The notes under the pieces were generated by a model that was not told where the DNA came from, ran no database searches, and worked only from the letters and a program-made list of their open reading frames with translations. This document shows, piece after piece, positions 1 to 10,784 of a stretch of 64,000 nt of DNA. This DNA is from Halictus rubicundus (lineage: Eukaryota > Arthropoda > Insecta > Hymenoptera > Halictidae), in assembly GCF_050948215.1 (NCBI RefSeq), contig NC_135149.1:15047001-15111000 (forward strand), given 5' to 3'. The translations under genes and the position numbers were made by a program. Each line of letters opens with the position of its first letter. The first letter of the stretch is position 1.

Positions 1-788
1 TGGCCGGATTTTTACTGGTCGTTCCTTCAAATGTTCTAACATATTAATGTGCACCTTCGAATTTGCAACAAAGTTTACCAACCCAGATTTTATTTAATAT
101 GTACACCGCACCAATACGTTGTCAATCAGTGGTTTTAAAAATCAGTTCTATATTCAATTTGCGACAAAATTATCAATACTTTTTTTTCCAAAAATCAGTG
201 GTGTCTGACATTTTCTACGCAGTTTTGCATCTAACTTAACTATCCGTTCGGTCACTCGGCAATGTACGTGATACGTTTCATGGAATTCTTTTCGTTCGTT
301 GTTATACAACGTCGAAACAAACGGACGAGTAGACAAAATTGTAGTTTTTGTTCACGGTCGTAATCAAATTGCTCGAAACGCGTAACAACCACGAGAACTC
401 GTAGAGACGCGAACAGGCGGATAGAATTTGTTTCTTTTTTTCTTTTATTTCTATAGATTTAAAAACCAGAGAGGAATGCATGAATCGGTAAGGAATTTTT
501 TTACACCCGTTATAATAACAGCGACTTTTTAGAATTCCCGGAAAGGACATTCCGTCTCTCGGTTAAAACGCGCGTACTTGGAGAAGTGTTTATATTGATT
601 TCCATGTTTCCACAATCGAATAAATGTGCAAACCGAATCTGCATATATATGAGCAAGCTGAGTCGCAAATGTCTACATACTCCTGATAAACTTGAAAAAT
701 TAAAAATAAGAAAAAAACTTGGTACATTTTACGAACGTTCATTAACTCGTTCACAAAAAATTGGACAAATTTCAAAAGCATAATGATA
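1..788. other. AT-rich non-coding DNA, nothing recognised
   Basis: Short overlapping frames occur on both strands but none resembles a known protein. No repeat end or RNA gene is visible before the family B element that starts near 789. Confidence 0.5.
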
Positions 789-936
789 CAGTGTTCTCGA
801 TATATGTCCACAACGCGGGCCTACCCAGGGACATATATCGGCTAGAAGTTACGATTCCTTGATACGGGTATAACCCACGGCAGTGGGGATAGTTCTAGGA
901 CTTTTATCGGCTAGATATTTGGGACAGACTACAATC
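789..936 (+). mobile_element. Family B short inverted-repeat element, copy B1 (right end decayed)
   Basis: The left end begins CAGTGTTCTCGATATATGTC. The motif then recurs inverted about 18 bases further on as GGGACATATATCGGCTAG, making a subterminal stem-loop. The interior (GGCAGTGGGGATAGTTCT, then a GACTTTTATCGGCTAG block) matches the copies at 50362 and 53622. The right terminus fades at GGGACAG near 936. No coding capacity. It is best read as a MITE-like non-autonomous DNA transposon. Confidence 0.7.
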
Positions 937-1020
937 GCCAAAATATGCTCACTTTAGCATAATGTTATTTGCACGGACTGCTTTATTGCTCTCTCTTGAT
1001 GTCCAAAAGTATCACAATTG

Positions 1021-1205
1021 GACAGCAGATTCTATACACTTTAGAAAAAAATGGACAGGTGTAATTTAAAAGAGTAAAGCCGTTAGAACAATTTAAAAAA
1101 TGCAGTCGCACTATTTGTAGCGCATCAGAAACGAAAATAACATTCCAAGTCGGTCCAATATGTTGCAATTCAGTTAGACAAAATTTCGCACAAAGATCCG
1201 CAGTC
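1021..1205 (+). mobile_element. Family A MITE, copy A1
   Basis: A 185-bp element starts GACAGCAGATTCTATACA and ends AAAGATCCGCAGTC, a degenerate inverted pair. The interior shares the blocks TAATTTAAAA, TTAGAACAATT and TTGCAATTC with the copy at 8942. The flanking dinucleotides are TG on both sides, where better copies have TA, so the site has probably mutated. Non-coding. Confidence 0.7.
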
Positions 1206-2044
1206 TGGTGACAGCAGCAATAGAACGGCGATACGGCAATCAATCGTCGAAAATCGTGCGTGCAGCAGTTCGCCTGTCGTTCTTATCGCGAACAATAAAA
1301 CCTGGTGCTCTATGGCGTAGCAGTAGTGGGCGACTGTCGGGCCAGACGTTACCATCCGGGTCTATCACTGTTAAAGTTCCATCAAGTCGTCGAGGTCGCC
1401 TCGTCAGGGCAGCGTGTCCCTCGCGCACAGGGGGTTTTAAAATAAACGGCGCGGCGCGCTATCAAAAGAGTGTTTCCGATATAGGATCGCGGCCGATCAG
1501 CGGCCAGTGTCGAAATCGCGTATCAATCCGGCCCATCGATTCGGTAGCTTTGATTCAGCGATATCGGTGGGAAACAAAGCGCGAGAAAGGGGAGGGCTAC
1601 GAGCGTAGAGGGAGAGGGAGAGGGAGAGGAGAGGAAGGGTAGAAACACAGCTAGCGGATCGCGAGCATCGATGATCGAGATCAATCGGCGGGCAGAGTCG
1701 GCCGTAGGGCCAGTCTTCTGGAGAATAATTTCTGGATCTGGCAGGGCTCCGTGTGCACCATCGACGAGAGAGGAGTAACAGCGAGAGAAACATCTGGCCG
1801 GTTGCGCCTCTGCCGCGCGCTGCTCAGGCAGGTATACCGAAGAAAGGATTCGAAACGAAAGTTCGAAACGGGGGAGATAGACACAAAGGAGAATCGGAGC
1901 ATCGGGGCGTTAAGAGGACTCAGAGAGAAGACGGTATCCTCCCGCATACGGTTCTGTGTTGACTGAAGCGACTTAAGTCAACGCCGCGCTCACCTACGGT
2001 GTCTGGCACACTAGGTTCTCTGACGGCGTGCGTCACGTGAGGGA

Positions 2045-2090
2045 CAGAGAGAGAGAGAGAGACAGAGAGGGGGGAGAGGAGAGAGGGACA
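2045..2090. repeat. GA-rich microsatellite
   Basis: Imperfect GA dinucleotide run with G tracts, inside the putative promoter block. Confidence 0.8.
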
Positions 2091-2900
2091 CGCGAGTAGA
2101 GGTGGCAGTGAGCGAAGGGGTTAGGCTAAAAGGAGGGGATCGACGAGCGGAAGAGGAGGACAGCGATCTGGACCGGGTCCGGGGGTGCGAGAGAGACGAG
2201 CCCGTGTAGCGGCGAAGGGTTTAAGTATAAGGATACCGAGGCATGCGCCGTCCTATCATATTGATCTCGCCATAGTAACGATTCTCTCTTCTCCGGCGAT
2301 GTTGGCATGCACTATAGCAGCGGGATGAGGAGGGAAACTCGACGAGAACGGCGGAAGGGGGTTGTACCGCATGGTATACCATGCCACCCGACGATGCGCG
2401 GATGTGGGCTGCACTGGCGAGAGCGAGACCGCCGACGAGCGAAAGGGAAAAGAAGAGAGAGGATCTCGCTGGTCGAACAGAGACCGAGATAGGAGAGAGG
2501 GATGCGGGACAGGGGTTGAACAGAGAGGAGAGGCATCAGTGGCGGTAGGCCACACAGGGCGCTAGCGCCAAAGAGAGCCGAGGCGGCGGTACCGCGCGGC
2601 GTTGCAGCCAAATGAAAATCAGTCCAGCGTTGGTCGCCGGCCAGGGCGCATCTGACAATCCTGTCACCGGATACGGGGGCCGTCGAGGACATTGTTGAAC
2701 GGTGGCACGTCCGTGATTAGGCATCGATCTGAGGGTAGATCAGAAGGATGTTAGCCGGGGTAGCGTCACGGTGTTGACGGTCAGACGCGCTCTGAGATTG
2801 GCGGCGGGGTTCGGACGTCGCGAAAAGAAGAGCCTGATCAGGGTTCTAGTCGTTGTCGTCGTCGGTCGAATGAGCTGTCTCGGCGTATCTGAGCCGTGCT

Positions 2901-2974
2901 AGGGGAGAGAGAGAGAGAGAGAAAGATAGAGAGAGAGAGAAAAAGACAGAGCAGAGAGAGGAGAGAGAGAGAGT
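2901..2974. repeat. GA-rich microsatellite
   Basis: Imperfect GA run of about 74 bp, interrupted by AAAGATA and AAAAGACA, inside the putative promoter/leader block. Confidence 0.85.
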
Positions 2975-3570
2975 GCATCGTCGGTGCACTATATCCGCAG
3001 TGTCGACTCTCTGACCAGACCGGGAACGCTGCTGCTAGAAGCTGATCATTCTCGTTGAAGGGGTCTCGTCGGTTCGGACACAGATCGAGCGGAACGATTT
3101 CGATAAAAACCGAGAGTAACCCGAACGAGAGAAGAGATATGTCCTCGATGCACAACGATGCTGCTACTGTTACACGGAGCGCACCGATCGTCCGCGGAGG
3201 TTTTTAGTTTGTGCGAGGTGTACGCGCAGGGACACGCTGCAGGTCCGCGAAGGCTGTCACGTGCCCCTGATAGAGCAAACACGATGCCATTGCCGTGCAC
3301 CAGGCACGTATGCTCGCGAGGACCCTGAGGACAGGTGGGCAGCTCTCGATCATCGGCCAGTTTAGCCCCGTGGTGGTACCACGAAGAAGCCTCTCGGTGC
3401 CTGCGACTCGAGTGGTTCTGCTCTCTCTCTCTCTGTTCGACGCGTCTCTGCAGCCACGTGCGAGGACAACCGAACGGTGAGGAGGTGGAGGAGGCGGAGA
3501 AGCCGGTGGTGGCGGAGGTGGTGGTGATCGTGGAAGGAGCGAGCTGCTCCGATTCCTCAATCGAGCAAAC

Positions 3571-3616
3571 ATGAGACGTTGGACTTTGATGACTGTTATA
3601 GCCCTGGCTACATCCG
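3571..3616 (+). CDS. Probable first coding exon (signal peptide) of an unidentified secreted or membrane protein
   Basis: The ATG at 3571 sits in a good animal context (GCAAACATGAG, A at -3). It opens 15 codons encoding MRRWTLMTVIALATS plus one base. The reading is cut at 3617 by GTGAGT, a consensus splice donor, so the exon ends in phase 1. The peptide has a basic start (RR) followed by a hydrophobic stretch, the usual form of a signal peptide. Signal-peptide exons ending in phase 1 are typical of genes for extracellular and cell-surface proteins in animals, for example Ig- and EGF-type proteins. Without a donor the frame would run on only briefly, so this is not a free-standing ORF. The exon sits at the end of a GC/GA-rich promoter-like block. 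The rest of the protein is not recognised in the window, and the intron may exceed 38 kb or 60 kb. Product unknown. Confidence 0.55.
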
Positions 3617-5259
3617 GTGAGTTCGCCCGTTGCTCAACGCACACCTGATCTCTTATATATACTCTGTAGGTGACCGCGGACCTCTCTCCTCGTCATTCTA
3701 GACGGGTCTAGGCTCTCGTCCTAGGGACCCGAGCTTTTTTCTTTGTCGCGACGCGGACCGGTCAAAACCGGATAATCGGTACCTAGATAATCGGGTTCTC
3801 TATTGTCTCTAGGTTTTGTTACTTATTCGTCTCTCTTCGTCTTTTCCACCACTTTCTCTCTGTTTTCGCTGTTACTCCATCCATCTCTCATTCTGTCTGT
3901 CTTTACGTTTCCGCCTTTCCCGTTACCCGAGCTTGACACGTTTCGAACGCGTAAGACGGGTCTCTCTACACACGTACACCGAAGGCGCACCGCCACCGCG
4001 GGGTTTACGTGCGAGAATCGTTGCGCGCGGGGTCGACTTTGACACTTTGAAACCGCAAGAAAAAAAAACCGAGAGAGATGTATGTCTCTCCCCCCCCCCC
4101 TCCCGTCCGTCCGTCAGAGGAATTTTTACCGTCTGACCGCGAACGATTCCGGTCAGCCAATTTCATCTGATAACAGAAACTTGCGCCCGAAAAACCGGGT
4201 CTGATTTATATCGCGTCCACCTCTGTCGCGTCCCGAATGAAATTTCCGAAATATTTACGAGCCGCGACTTTTGACGTCGAGTCGTATCTCACTGATCGAT
4301 TTTAATATCACGAACGCCGCGGTCGAGGACGCGTTTCAAACCTGCGAGTGTTTGAACCGTTATCGCCCGGTGATTAAGATTCTTTGAAAACAATTTATCT
4401 CTCGTGTTCCCGCCCCCCCCCCCTCTGAACCTGTCACTGGGAGATCCGCACGAATTCGATGAAACTCCGGGAACAAACGAAACGGGTCTCTGATCCACGA
4501 AGCGGCGTGCTCAAAGAGGATTTCTGATCCGGGAATAAGGTGTTGCTTCGCGAGCTAACGCGTTGTCACCGGCGACGTTTTCCGGTCACCGAACTACCTG
4601 TCGCGAATGTAGCATGTAAATATTTTTCGGAAATTTCGCCGATCAGTTTCTTTTTCGCGCGGGGATTATCTCTTTCGACGGGTTTGTCAACAGAGGGGAA
4701 AAAGGCGGACGGGGGGACGGGATTCCGAGGGGGAACAATTAACTTCCGATTGCGGTGGGAATTTTAATTGACGCGACCACCGGACCGCACGAACCGTCGT
4801 CATCTTCCTCTCTTAATACCGTCTCTCGCGAAACGCTTGATTAATTGGGGGCTTCGCCGCTGCGGACAATCTTCGTCCCTCTTCCGCGCACCACGCTGCC
4901 CGTTGCGTGGGCGTCAGGAAGGATTCCCGGGGAAGCCAGTGTTTAATTCACCCACGCAAGGATATCCCGGAGACCCGCCGATGCGTTCGGAACTGCTCGA
5001 TCGGACGGGAGCCGAGGAAAGAATTACGAGGGAACATTTTCTCCAGCGTAACAGTCTCTGCTGAACGGTGCCAGGAAATCATTGGAGCTACTACGCGGCG
5101 GTTCGAAATTCATGAACGTCTCCGCAAACGCTGCGAAAGACGAATTCTGGAAATATCCAGTCTCACGTATGAACGGGCAGCGCGGAATCTTTGTACGGAA
5201 TCAAAATTTTCTGGGTGACTTACAACCAACCGGAGCGAAACAAACATTTATTTCCTTGC
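3617..5259 (+). other. 5' part of the putative long first intron
   Basis: Starts with the GTGAGT donor. GC content stays fairly high to about 5200. There are homopolymer C runs at about 4090-4100 and 4411-4422. Several short frames overlap each other, and none resembles a known protein. First introns of insect genes often hold regulatory DNA, but I see no specific site to name. Confidence 0.4.
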
Positions 5260-5384
5260 TTAACCCTTCGCACTCGAAGCTATTTTAACTCCAAAACGAA
5301 ACGTTCCTTCGAAATATATTTTGAATGATGATGCAGCAATTTTTAGCGACGCCTTGCAGTCGCCATTCGAGTGCCAAGGGTTAA
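5260..5384. mobile_element. Short TTAA-flanked inverted-repeat element (piggyBac-type MITE)
   Basis: TTAA at 5260-5263 and 5381-5384 flank about 117 bp. The left end is CCCTTCGCACTCGAA and the right end, read in reverse complement, is CCCTTGGCACTCGAA. TTAA duplications are the hallmark of piggyBac-superfamily insertion. There is no coding capacity. A related element lies at 36661. Confidence 0.75.
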
Positions 5385-6054
5385 TATGTTTAACAGGTTG
5401 ACAATAATATAACCGTATTTTTAAATTCGTCTAATGTTTTCACTGGTTTCAATTACACCTACTCATAGCGAAAGCTAGCAAAAGATATTGATTAATTGCA
5501 TCTATTTACGAAAGGCCCGTTTGAATGATTTAATTAATAATGTTTGTCGAGATATTCGTTAATTTCAACCTCTCGTTGTGCCTGTAAATTCCATGTCGAG
5601 GTTGACAATACGGATGTATATTGTATAGTCAGCCGCCCACGCACGTTGCGTATAAAACGCGAGCTGACGTACAGAATACTGAGCACACTAATTTCAGACA
5701 ACGCTTAATCATCAGATGAACGTGATTGCAAACTAGGCAAAAACGGGACTGGAAAAAATTACATGCTCGGCAGATTGCTCGTTTTTTATCACTGTACTTG
5801 ACTCGACGCTTTTTAAGCGTCGAGAAAATTAAATAAAAGCGAATTATTGATACGTCGTCTGAGATTTCTTTCTCAAAATACCGTAACCGCTACACTCTAT
5901 TTATTAAATTAGAGTTATTAAAGTATCATAATTATATATTGTCTATCAATAATCATTGTTTGTGAAGAATTAAAAAATACATGAACGAAGGGCTAGGAAT
6001 TAATTTGTGCACTCAACACATTCTCATGTACCATGATTTAAGCTTCACATCATC
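5385..6054. other. AT-rich non-coding DNA
   Basis: No gene seen. The start (about 5390-5480) weakly resembles the interior of family A (ATAACCGTATTTTTAAATTC, TCTAATGTTTTCAC). Confidence 0.4.
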
Positions 6055-6389
6055 TAACGCTAAACCTACCAAGCACAAAACATATAAAAGTCTTATAGTA
6101 GAGAGAGGATTGAATTTACTTAAACTTTATACGATTTTCATTATAATATGTCGTGCTTAATCGAACCGAGTCTAATAAATATGTATGTCATTCATTTCCT
6201 TTAAACCGAAATAAAATTCTATTCACAATAAATATAATCTTTTTATTCTACGAAATTCTACGAAATAGTAGTGCAAGCCGTTAAACAGAGAAGTCAATTC
6301 AGACATTTTTCCTATGAAAACGTTTTTATAATTTTAATAATCGTGAAATAGAAAACCGGTCATTCTGACCGTGCTAGGTTTGGCGTTAA
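6055..6389 (+). mobile_element. Family E inverted-repeat element, copy E1
   Basis: The left end is TAACGCTAAACCTACCAAGC and the right end is GTGCTAGGTTTGGCGTTAA, an inverted pair. The interior includes TCCTATGAAAACGTTTTTAT and CCGGTCATTCTGACCG near the right end. The reverse complement of much of it recurs at 11428-11605, and related ends bound 29627-30345. Non-coding. Better copies are TTAA-flanked, so it may belong with piggyBac-like elements. Confidence 0.7.
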
Positions 6390-7570
6390 AAGGGTGAAAT
6401 TTCTCCTCTCCGTGCAACTTAAAAATCGAGAGAACAATCTTTCGAGGGCAACATTAAATTCGGCAAAAAATCCTCGATAACCAAGCATAATGGATACACG
6501 CAAACACAACCACGAAAGCATTTCTCTTGTTCTCGTCACATCGATACAATTTCACCCCGAATTCCAGCGGAAATGAGTATCATCCCACGTCCGAACCTCG
6601 AGTTTGCATTCGCAGCGTATAAGAGTGTCCCGGAATCTACGTATGTGTATTGGTTTCTATCTTCGCCGGGTGTGTACTTCGTCCCCCTCAATGAATTTCT
6701 TGTAACAAGAGGTCCGTTAATTGGATCCAAGGCAATTTCACTTGGTACACGGGTCTAATCAGCAACCGCGGGGACAATGGATCGAGTAAACATTACGTAC
6801 CAGTATTAAGCACGGATTAAATTGAGGGGTGTGCTCCCGCTTCGATTCTCCTTGCAGTGTAACGCGAGAAAAGAAAGGAGAAAAAGAGGGAAAAGAGGGA
6901 CGGAAGAAAACAACGAATCCGTCCAATGTTCCTCGGCGAGGGCGCCGCACAGCCCGCGCGAAAATTCTGTCAATTATATCCGGGGACGCGTGGAACGCCG
7001 CCGCTTCGAGCGCGGACGCCTAAAAACAGCCGGTAGTAATGAAACATAAATTCCGAAACAGTTGTATTGTCGCACGATTAAATAGCGCGTCGACCTGAAA
7101 CGCGGAACGAAAAGGCAACAATACGCCGCGCACGTTCGATGCACCGTTGACAATTGTCTGAGCAACGAGAGTCTGATTTCGTGATCCCCTCGTCGAAGCG
7201 CGTCCACGCTTCATGCCCGGAGATGGGATCAATCGAATGTCATACCCGTTAACGTGGTTCTAATTGCCAGGAGACTGCGGGTGTCTGCTCGCGTCACCAT
7301 TTTTCTTCGCGACTTTTAACCGTGAATTTCGCGCTGCATATCTAAGGGGATGCTACGATTTCCGAGGCGGATTTTCATCAATCTTTAGGAATTTCTTTCT
7401 TCAGAACTATTCAACCTTTTGTATTGGGATTTCGTGCACGTGTTCATGGGTATTTGAAGTGTCCAAGCTAATTTTTGTCAAGTAAAACAATTAAAATTAC
7501 GCGAGCTCTATATCTTCTTATAGTGTACGTTTGAGGAACATCATGTTCCTTTTTCTCGGAATCTACTGTA
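6390..7570. other. Non-coding DNA with a GC pocket
   Basis: AT-rich with a GC-richer stretch at about 6930-7240. Frames of 60-77 codons overlap on both strands and do not resemble a protein. Confidence 0.4.
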
Positions 7571-7990
7571 GATATCAGCTGCAAATTTTTCGAGCATCCA
7601 GTGCCATGCTGGAGGTGCATTTTAGCCAAATGGCTAAAACGAGAGGGTTCAGCTTTTGGTTTGTTAAGTAAATTGCTTTGATGCTTGCATATTTTGAAAA
7701 CACTCTTACGAGAGTACTTTGACATTTAAAGGAATTGAACCTCGCAGAAATATCAGGTGCATGAACTCTGATCATCTGCAGACGTTACGTTCATCGCACG
7801 CTGCAATCTCTATGAGGCCTATTGTTTTCTCCTGGTCGCAGTACTTGTAAAGGTTTGGGTCCACTTGACTGAAGTTTCATCGACTCGGAAGCACCGGTTA
7901 GGTTTCTTAAAGTATTTATAAAACGTCTGAATCTGTCTCGTCGTCGATCCTGGTTGGAAGTATTTTTCTTGACATTTCAATTGATCGCAT
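7571..7990 (-). pseudogene. Possible decayed pogo/Tigger-like transposase fragment
   Basis: Read on the minus strand near 7800-7900, the sequence gives VDETSVKWTQTFTS, resembling the N-x-DETG block around the first catalytic aspartate of pogo/Tigger transposases. Just upstream, FYKYFKKPNRCFR fits the preceding region loosely. Further down, the fragments KPLQVLRPGE and VTSADDQ could match the KPxKVLA and TSAER blocks in other frames. Stops and frameshifts break all frames, so nothing can be made from it. The match is short and by eye, so chance similarity is possible. Confidence 0.3.
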
Positions 7991-8599
7991 CTTTAAACCA
8001 TGTGTGATTTGGAAAAGATATGGTGTTACTTGTTGATTTTAATCTAGATAAACGAAAACTGAAAAGTGGGAATGTTGTGTTATCCGAACTTGTTTCTCTA
8101 TTCATTCGAATACTAGAGATTATACTATGCTTTTGAAAGGGTGATAAAACAATATCTGGGGTCCGGCCAGTTTGCAGGCCTACAATCGATGAACACGCCG
8201 ATTGCGTCACTCGAGCATCGATGATCATTCTGTAACTCTCCAGTGCACGGGTGAAGAGTGCTCTCATTGGTACATGTGTAGAATCCATGGAACTCTGTCT
8301 TTTGCATTTATTGATAAATAATTAACTGTATACAAATATACTTCTTTATGGGATTTATGGGATCCAAAGGACCTTGTCCTTCTTATTTAATTCACCATTT
8401 TATAAAAGCACTGTTGCATTATATTCAACTCGTTAAAATTATTCAGAATAGGAATAACCGTGTCTTCGAATTAATACAGACAATTTTTGTTTTGCGTAGA
8501 AATCCGCGGATCTATATTTACGACTTCGCGTTAGTAATTCTTAGTATTGAAAATGGCCCTACGCATAACGTGTTTCCAATACAGTGGAAAAACAGGAAA
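7991..8599. other. AT-rich non-coding DNA
   Basis: No protein, RNA or repeat recognised. Frames of up to 103 codons occur on both strands and overlap one another. Confidence 0.4.
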
Positions 8600-8757
8600 A
8601 GAGAGGATTCTACATGACGAAATAAGTGAAAAACGTAGAATAAAATGTTGTTCTGCGAGGCTTCGATTTCGAGAGAATTGAATTTGAAAATGCATCGAGT
8701 ATGCGTGCTATTGAATAGGAATTGGCTGCCGCGTCTGTTCATGACCAGCCGGTTCTA
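8600..8757 (+). repeat. Dispersed repeat family I, copy I1
   Basis: Contains GCTTCGATTTCGAGAGAATT, then GAGTATGCGTGCTATTGAAT and GGCTGCCGCGTCTGTTCATG. The same order of blocks, at roughly 75-85% similarity by eye, is present in reverse at 11820-12040 and 37075-37195, and in part at 57376-57510. No terminal inverted repeat or coding frame was found, so the class is unknown. Confidence 0.65.
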
Positions 8758-8941
8758 CTTGTAAATATTAATGACCGCGAAACCGGCGAATTTTCTAAAT
8801 GCAATGTCCTCTGATCTTATTTTTTGATGTAGATGCACACGCCTTCCGATTGAGAGACAAAAATAAACATATCATTAACAAAATCTACCGTATTACTTAC
8901 ATACAGTAAAAACGAATACATTATATAATACATTATAAATA

Positions 8942-9138
8942 GACAGCGGAGTTTATGAGTTTATGAGAAAAATAAGTAGGCGTAATTTAAAACAGTAACG
9001 ACATTAGAACAATTCAAAGATACAGTTATATTATCTTGAACCTGTTAAACACACTACGAAAGAAAATAAATGTCTACTTCACTCCAGTTTGTTGCAATTC
9101 TGTTCAAACAATTTTATTTTGCATAAAGATCCGCTGCC
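8942..9138 (+). mobile_element. Family A MITE, copy A2
   Basis: A 197-bp element begins GACAGCGGAGTTTATGAG and ends TGCATAAAGATCCGCTGCC. It is flanked by TA at 8940-8941 and 9139-9140, the target duplication of Tc1/mariner-type elements. It shares GTAATTTAAAACAGTAACG and TTGCAATTCTGTTC blocks with A1. Confidence 0.8.
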
Positions 9139-9880
9139 TAATTATAATACATTATAACCATACACCGAATAAATACATAAGAAGGTTTAAATTGATTAAT
9201 GATTAATACTTTCAATAGCAATATATCACATGTCAATACAGAAGAAAAATCCATTTCTTTTAGTAGTTTCATACATTTTAATCTGCGCCGATCAAATAGC
9301 GACCGTTGCCATAGAACGTGATTCGTATCAGTTGAATCATAGCGAACAGATTTCATCATGGGGAAGAAAATACGTAAACACAATTCATTGGCAGTATGCC
9401 AATAATGAATACATTGTTTATCTAACAGAACGTTCACCCGACAAGCGTTCATACAACAGGACGTTCAGATAACAATGTTTCTACAATGCATACATTAATG
9501 TCAACATAGACTTAATAAACACAGGTAAGCCTGTGTCGACACTAAGAACAGATTCCGTCTTAGAGCAGCAACGATGTAAATACTTAATCTATTTAGATGA
9601 AGTACTATAATAAGAAGCACACTGTTCATACACATTGTTCATAGCACACTGTTCATACAACATTGTTCATAGCACACTGTTCTTCAGCCAACACGTGTTC
9701 ACACAACAGAACCTTCAAACTTGTATTCAACACGTCGACCCTACCGCGCCAACTGTACGGCCACCATCAACCCCAGCATCGGCAAAGTAAATGCCCCATC
9801 GTTGAATCTCGTTTGTCTAGCCGACCGCTCGACTACCGGCGACTGCACTCTTGTCAGAGCGAGATAAAGCAATACGAGGA
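9139..9880. other. AT-rich non-coding DNA before the GC-rich island
   Basis: No gene is recognised. It contains the short tandem repeat at 9616-9682 and loose GTTCATACAAC repeats from about 9440. Confidence 0.4.
9616..9682. repeat. Tandem repeat, 27-28 bp unit, about 2.4 copies
   Basis: The unit begins AGCACACTGTTCATACA and continues with CATTGTTCAT. AGCAC starts at 9616, 9643 and 9671. Confidence 0.85.
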
Positions 9881-9884
9881 GTCG

Positions 9885-10660
9885 TAGCAGTTCGCGAACC
9901 TACAATCGATGAGCAGCACCGGTGACTGCGTCATGCGAACGTCGATGACCATTCCGCGCGCGGCAGCTCGCGGCGCAGCGCGGATCGCAGCAAACCAAAG
10001 CGGAGTAGAGCAGAGTCGTTGCATCGCTGCATCGGTTGCGAGTCGATTCTGCGAGCAGAGCAGAGCAGAGCAGAGCAGAGCACGGTTTGTGTGCAGGTGC
10101 AGAGCGGACCCCTCTCGTTGCATCGAGTACGCGTGCTGGCCGGGATGCTGCTGCTGCTGCGTGCGTACGCGTGCACTTGCGTGTCGGTGGCCCGTGGGCG
10201 TGCGTGTGGGTGTACAACGGGGCAGAGTATCGAGCGCGCGCGCCTGCCCGCTTCAAAAGCAGAGGACACTGCACGCGAGAGAGTCAGCCGCCCCCGCGCT
10301 CGCCGGCCTGCGCGCCCTGGGTTTAGGTGCACCTGGGCACACGTACGAGACGACACACGCGCCAAATCACATGCTCGCCCTCTCCCCTCTCGGTTCTATC
10401 TCCCTCTCTCCTACACATCCCTCTCTTTCCCCTTTCACCCGTACCCCGCTCGTCGGATCGCGCGCGTGCTGCCTCTTTCGACGCGACCGCGATCGTGCAC
10501 GTCAAGAGTGAAAACTGTGCCAAACGGTGCGCTGCTGCTACACGCGAGCACCCGCGGCGAAACTACCTTCCACTGACCATTTTCCATTCCGAGCGACGAG
10601 TGCCTTTAACGGAACCATCCTGTACACGACGACTACGACGACGTTCACTCACTCGTCCAC
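9885..10660. promoter_or_regulatory. GC/CpG-rich island, possible promoter
   Basis: The sequence switches sharply to very GC- and CpG-rich DNA (GCGCGCGCGC, CGTGCGTACGCGTG). It contains simple repeats, a CTG run and a pyrimidine-rich tract near 10375-10440. Long frames run on both strands, including one of 200 codons on the plus strand, but they overlap each other and are made of R, A, C and S runs. I read them as products of the composition. Such an island inside an AT-rich insect intron could be an alternative promoter or an enhancer. No transcription start or donor could be fixed. Confidence 0.4.
10052..10083. repeat. GAGCA pentamer tandem repeat
   Basis: About six consecutive GAGCA units in the GC-rich island. 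Confidence 0.9.
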
Positions 10661-10725
10661 TGACTTCTTTGCTTTGAACGACGGGAACTGCGAGAGACTG
10701 GAAATCGTGCCGGTGGAACGTTGTG

Positions 10726-10747
10726 GTTGTTGTTGTTGTTGTTGTTT
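10726..10747. repeat. GTT trinucleotide microsatellite
   Basis: About seven GTT units at the AT-side edge of the GC-rich island. Confidence 0.85.
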
Positions 10748-10784
10748 TTGTCCCTGTTCTGTGGTCCGTCCACTTGTACAGACC

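Larger units (their letters stand above)
1206..3570 (+). promoter_or_regulatory. GC/CpG- and GA-rich promoter and 5' leader region of the gene starting at 3571
   Basis: Base composition changes abruptly from AT-rich to GC- and CpG-rich after about 1200 and stays so until the candidate first exon. The block contains long purine tracts made of GAGAG units (about 1600-1640, 2045-2090, 2901-2974), the type of sequence bound by GAGA-class factors at insect promoters. I see no clear TATA box and cannot place the transcription start. Several frames of 60-146 codons cross the block on both strands. They overlap one another, have biased composition (RG, ER or PPPP runs) and look like by-products of GC content, not genes. 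Upstream ATGs are present if transcription starts far upstream. The promoter role is inferred from composition and position. Confidence 0.5.

Noticed and set aside
3204..3644. 146-codon minus-strand frame with proline runs, antisense to the first exon
   Set aside because: The proline run comes from GGA/GGT repeats. The plus-strand exon with a start context and donor is the better reading.
9909..10511. 200-codon plus-strand open frame
   Set aside because: It lies wholly in the GC-rich island, where all frames on both strands are open. It is R/A/C-rich and has no domain or splice context.
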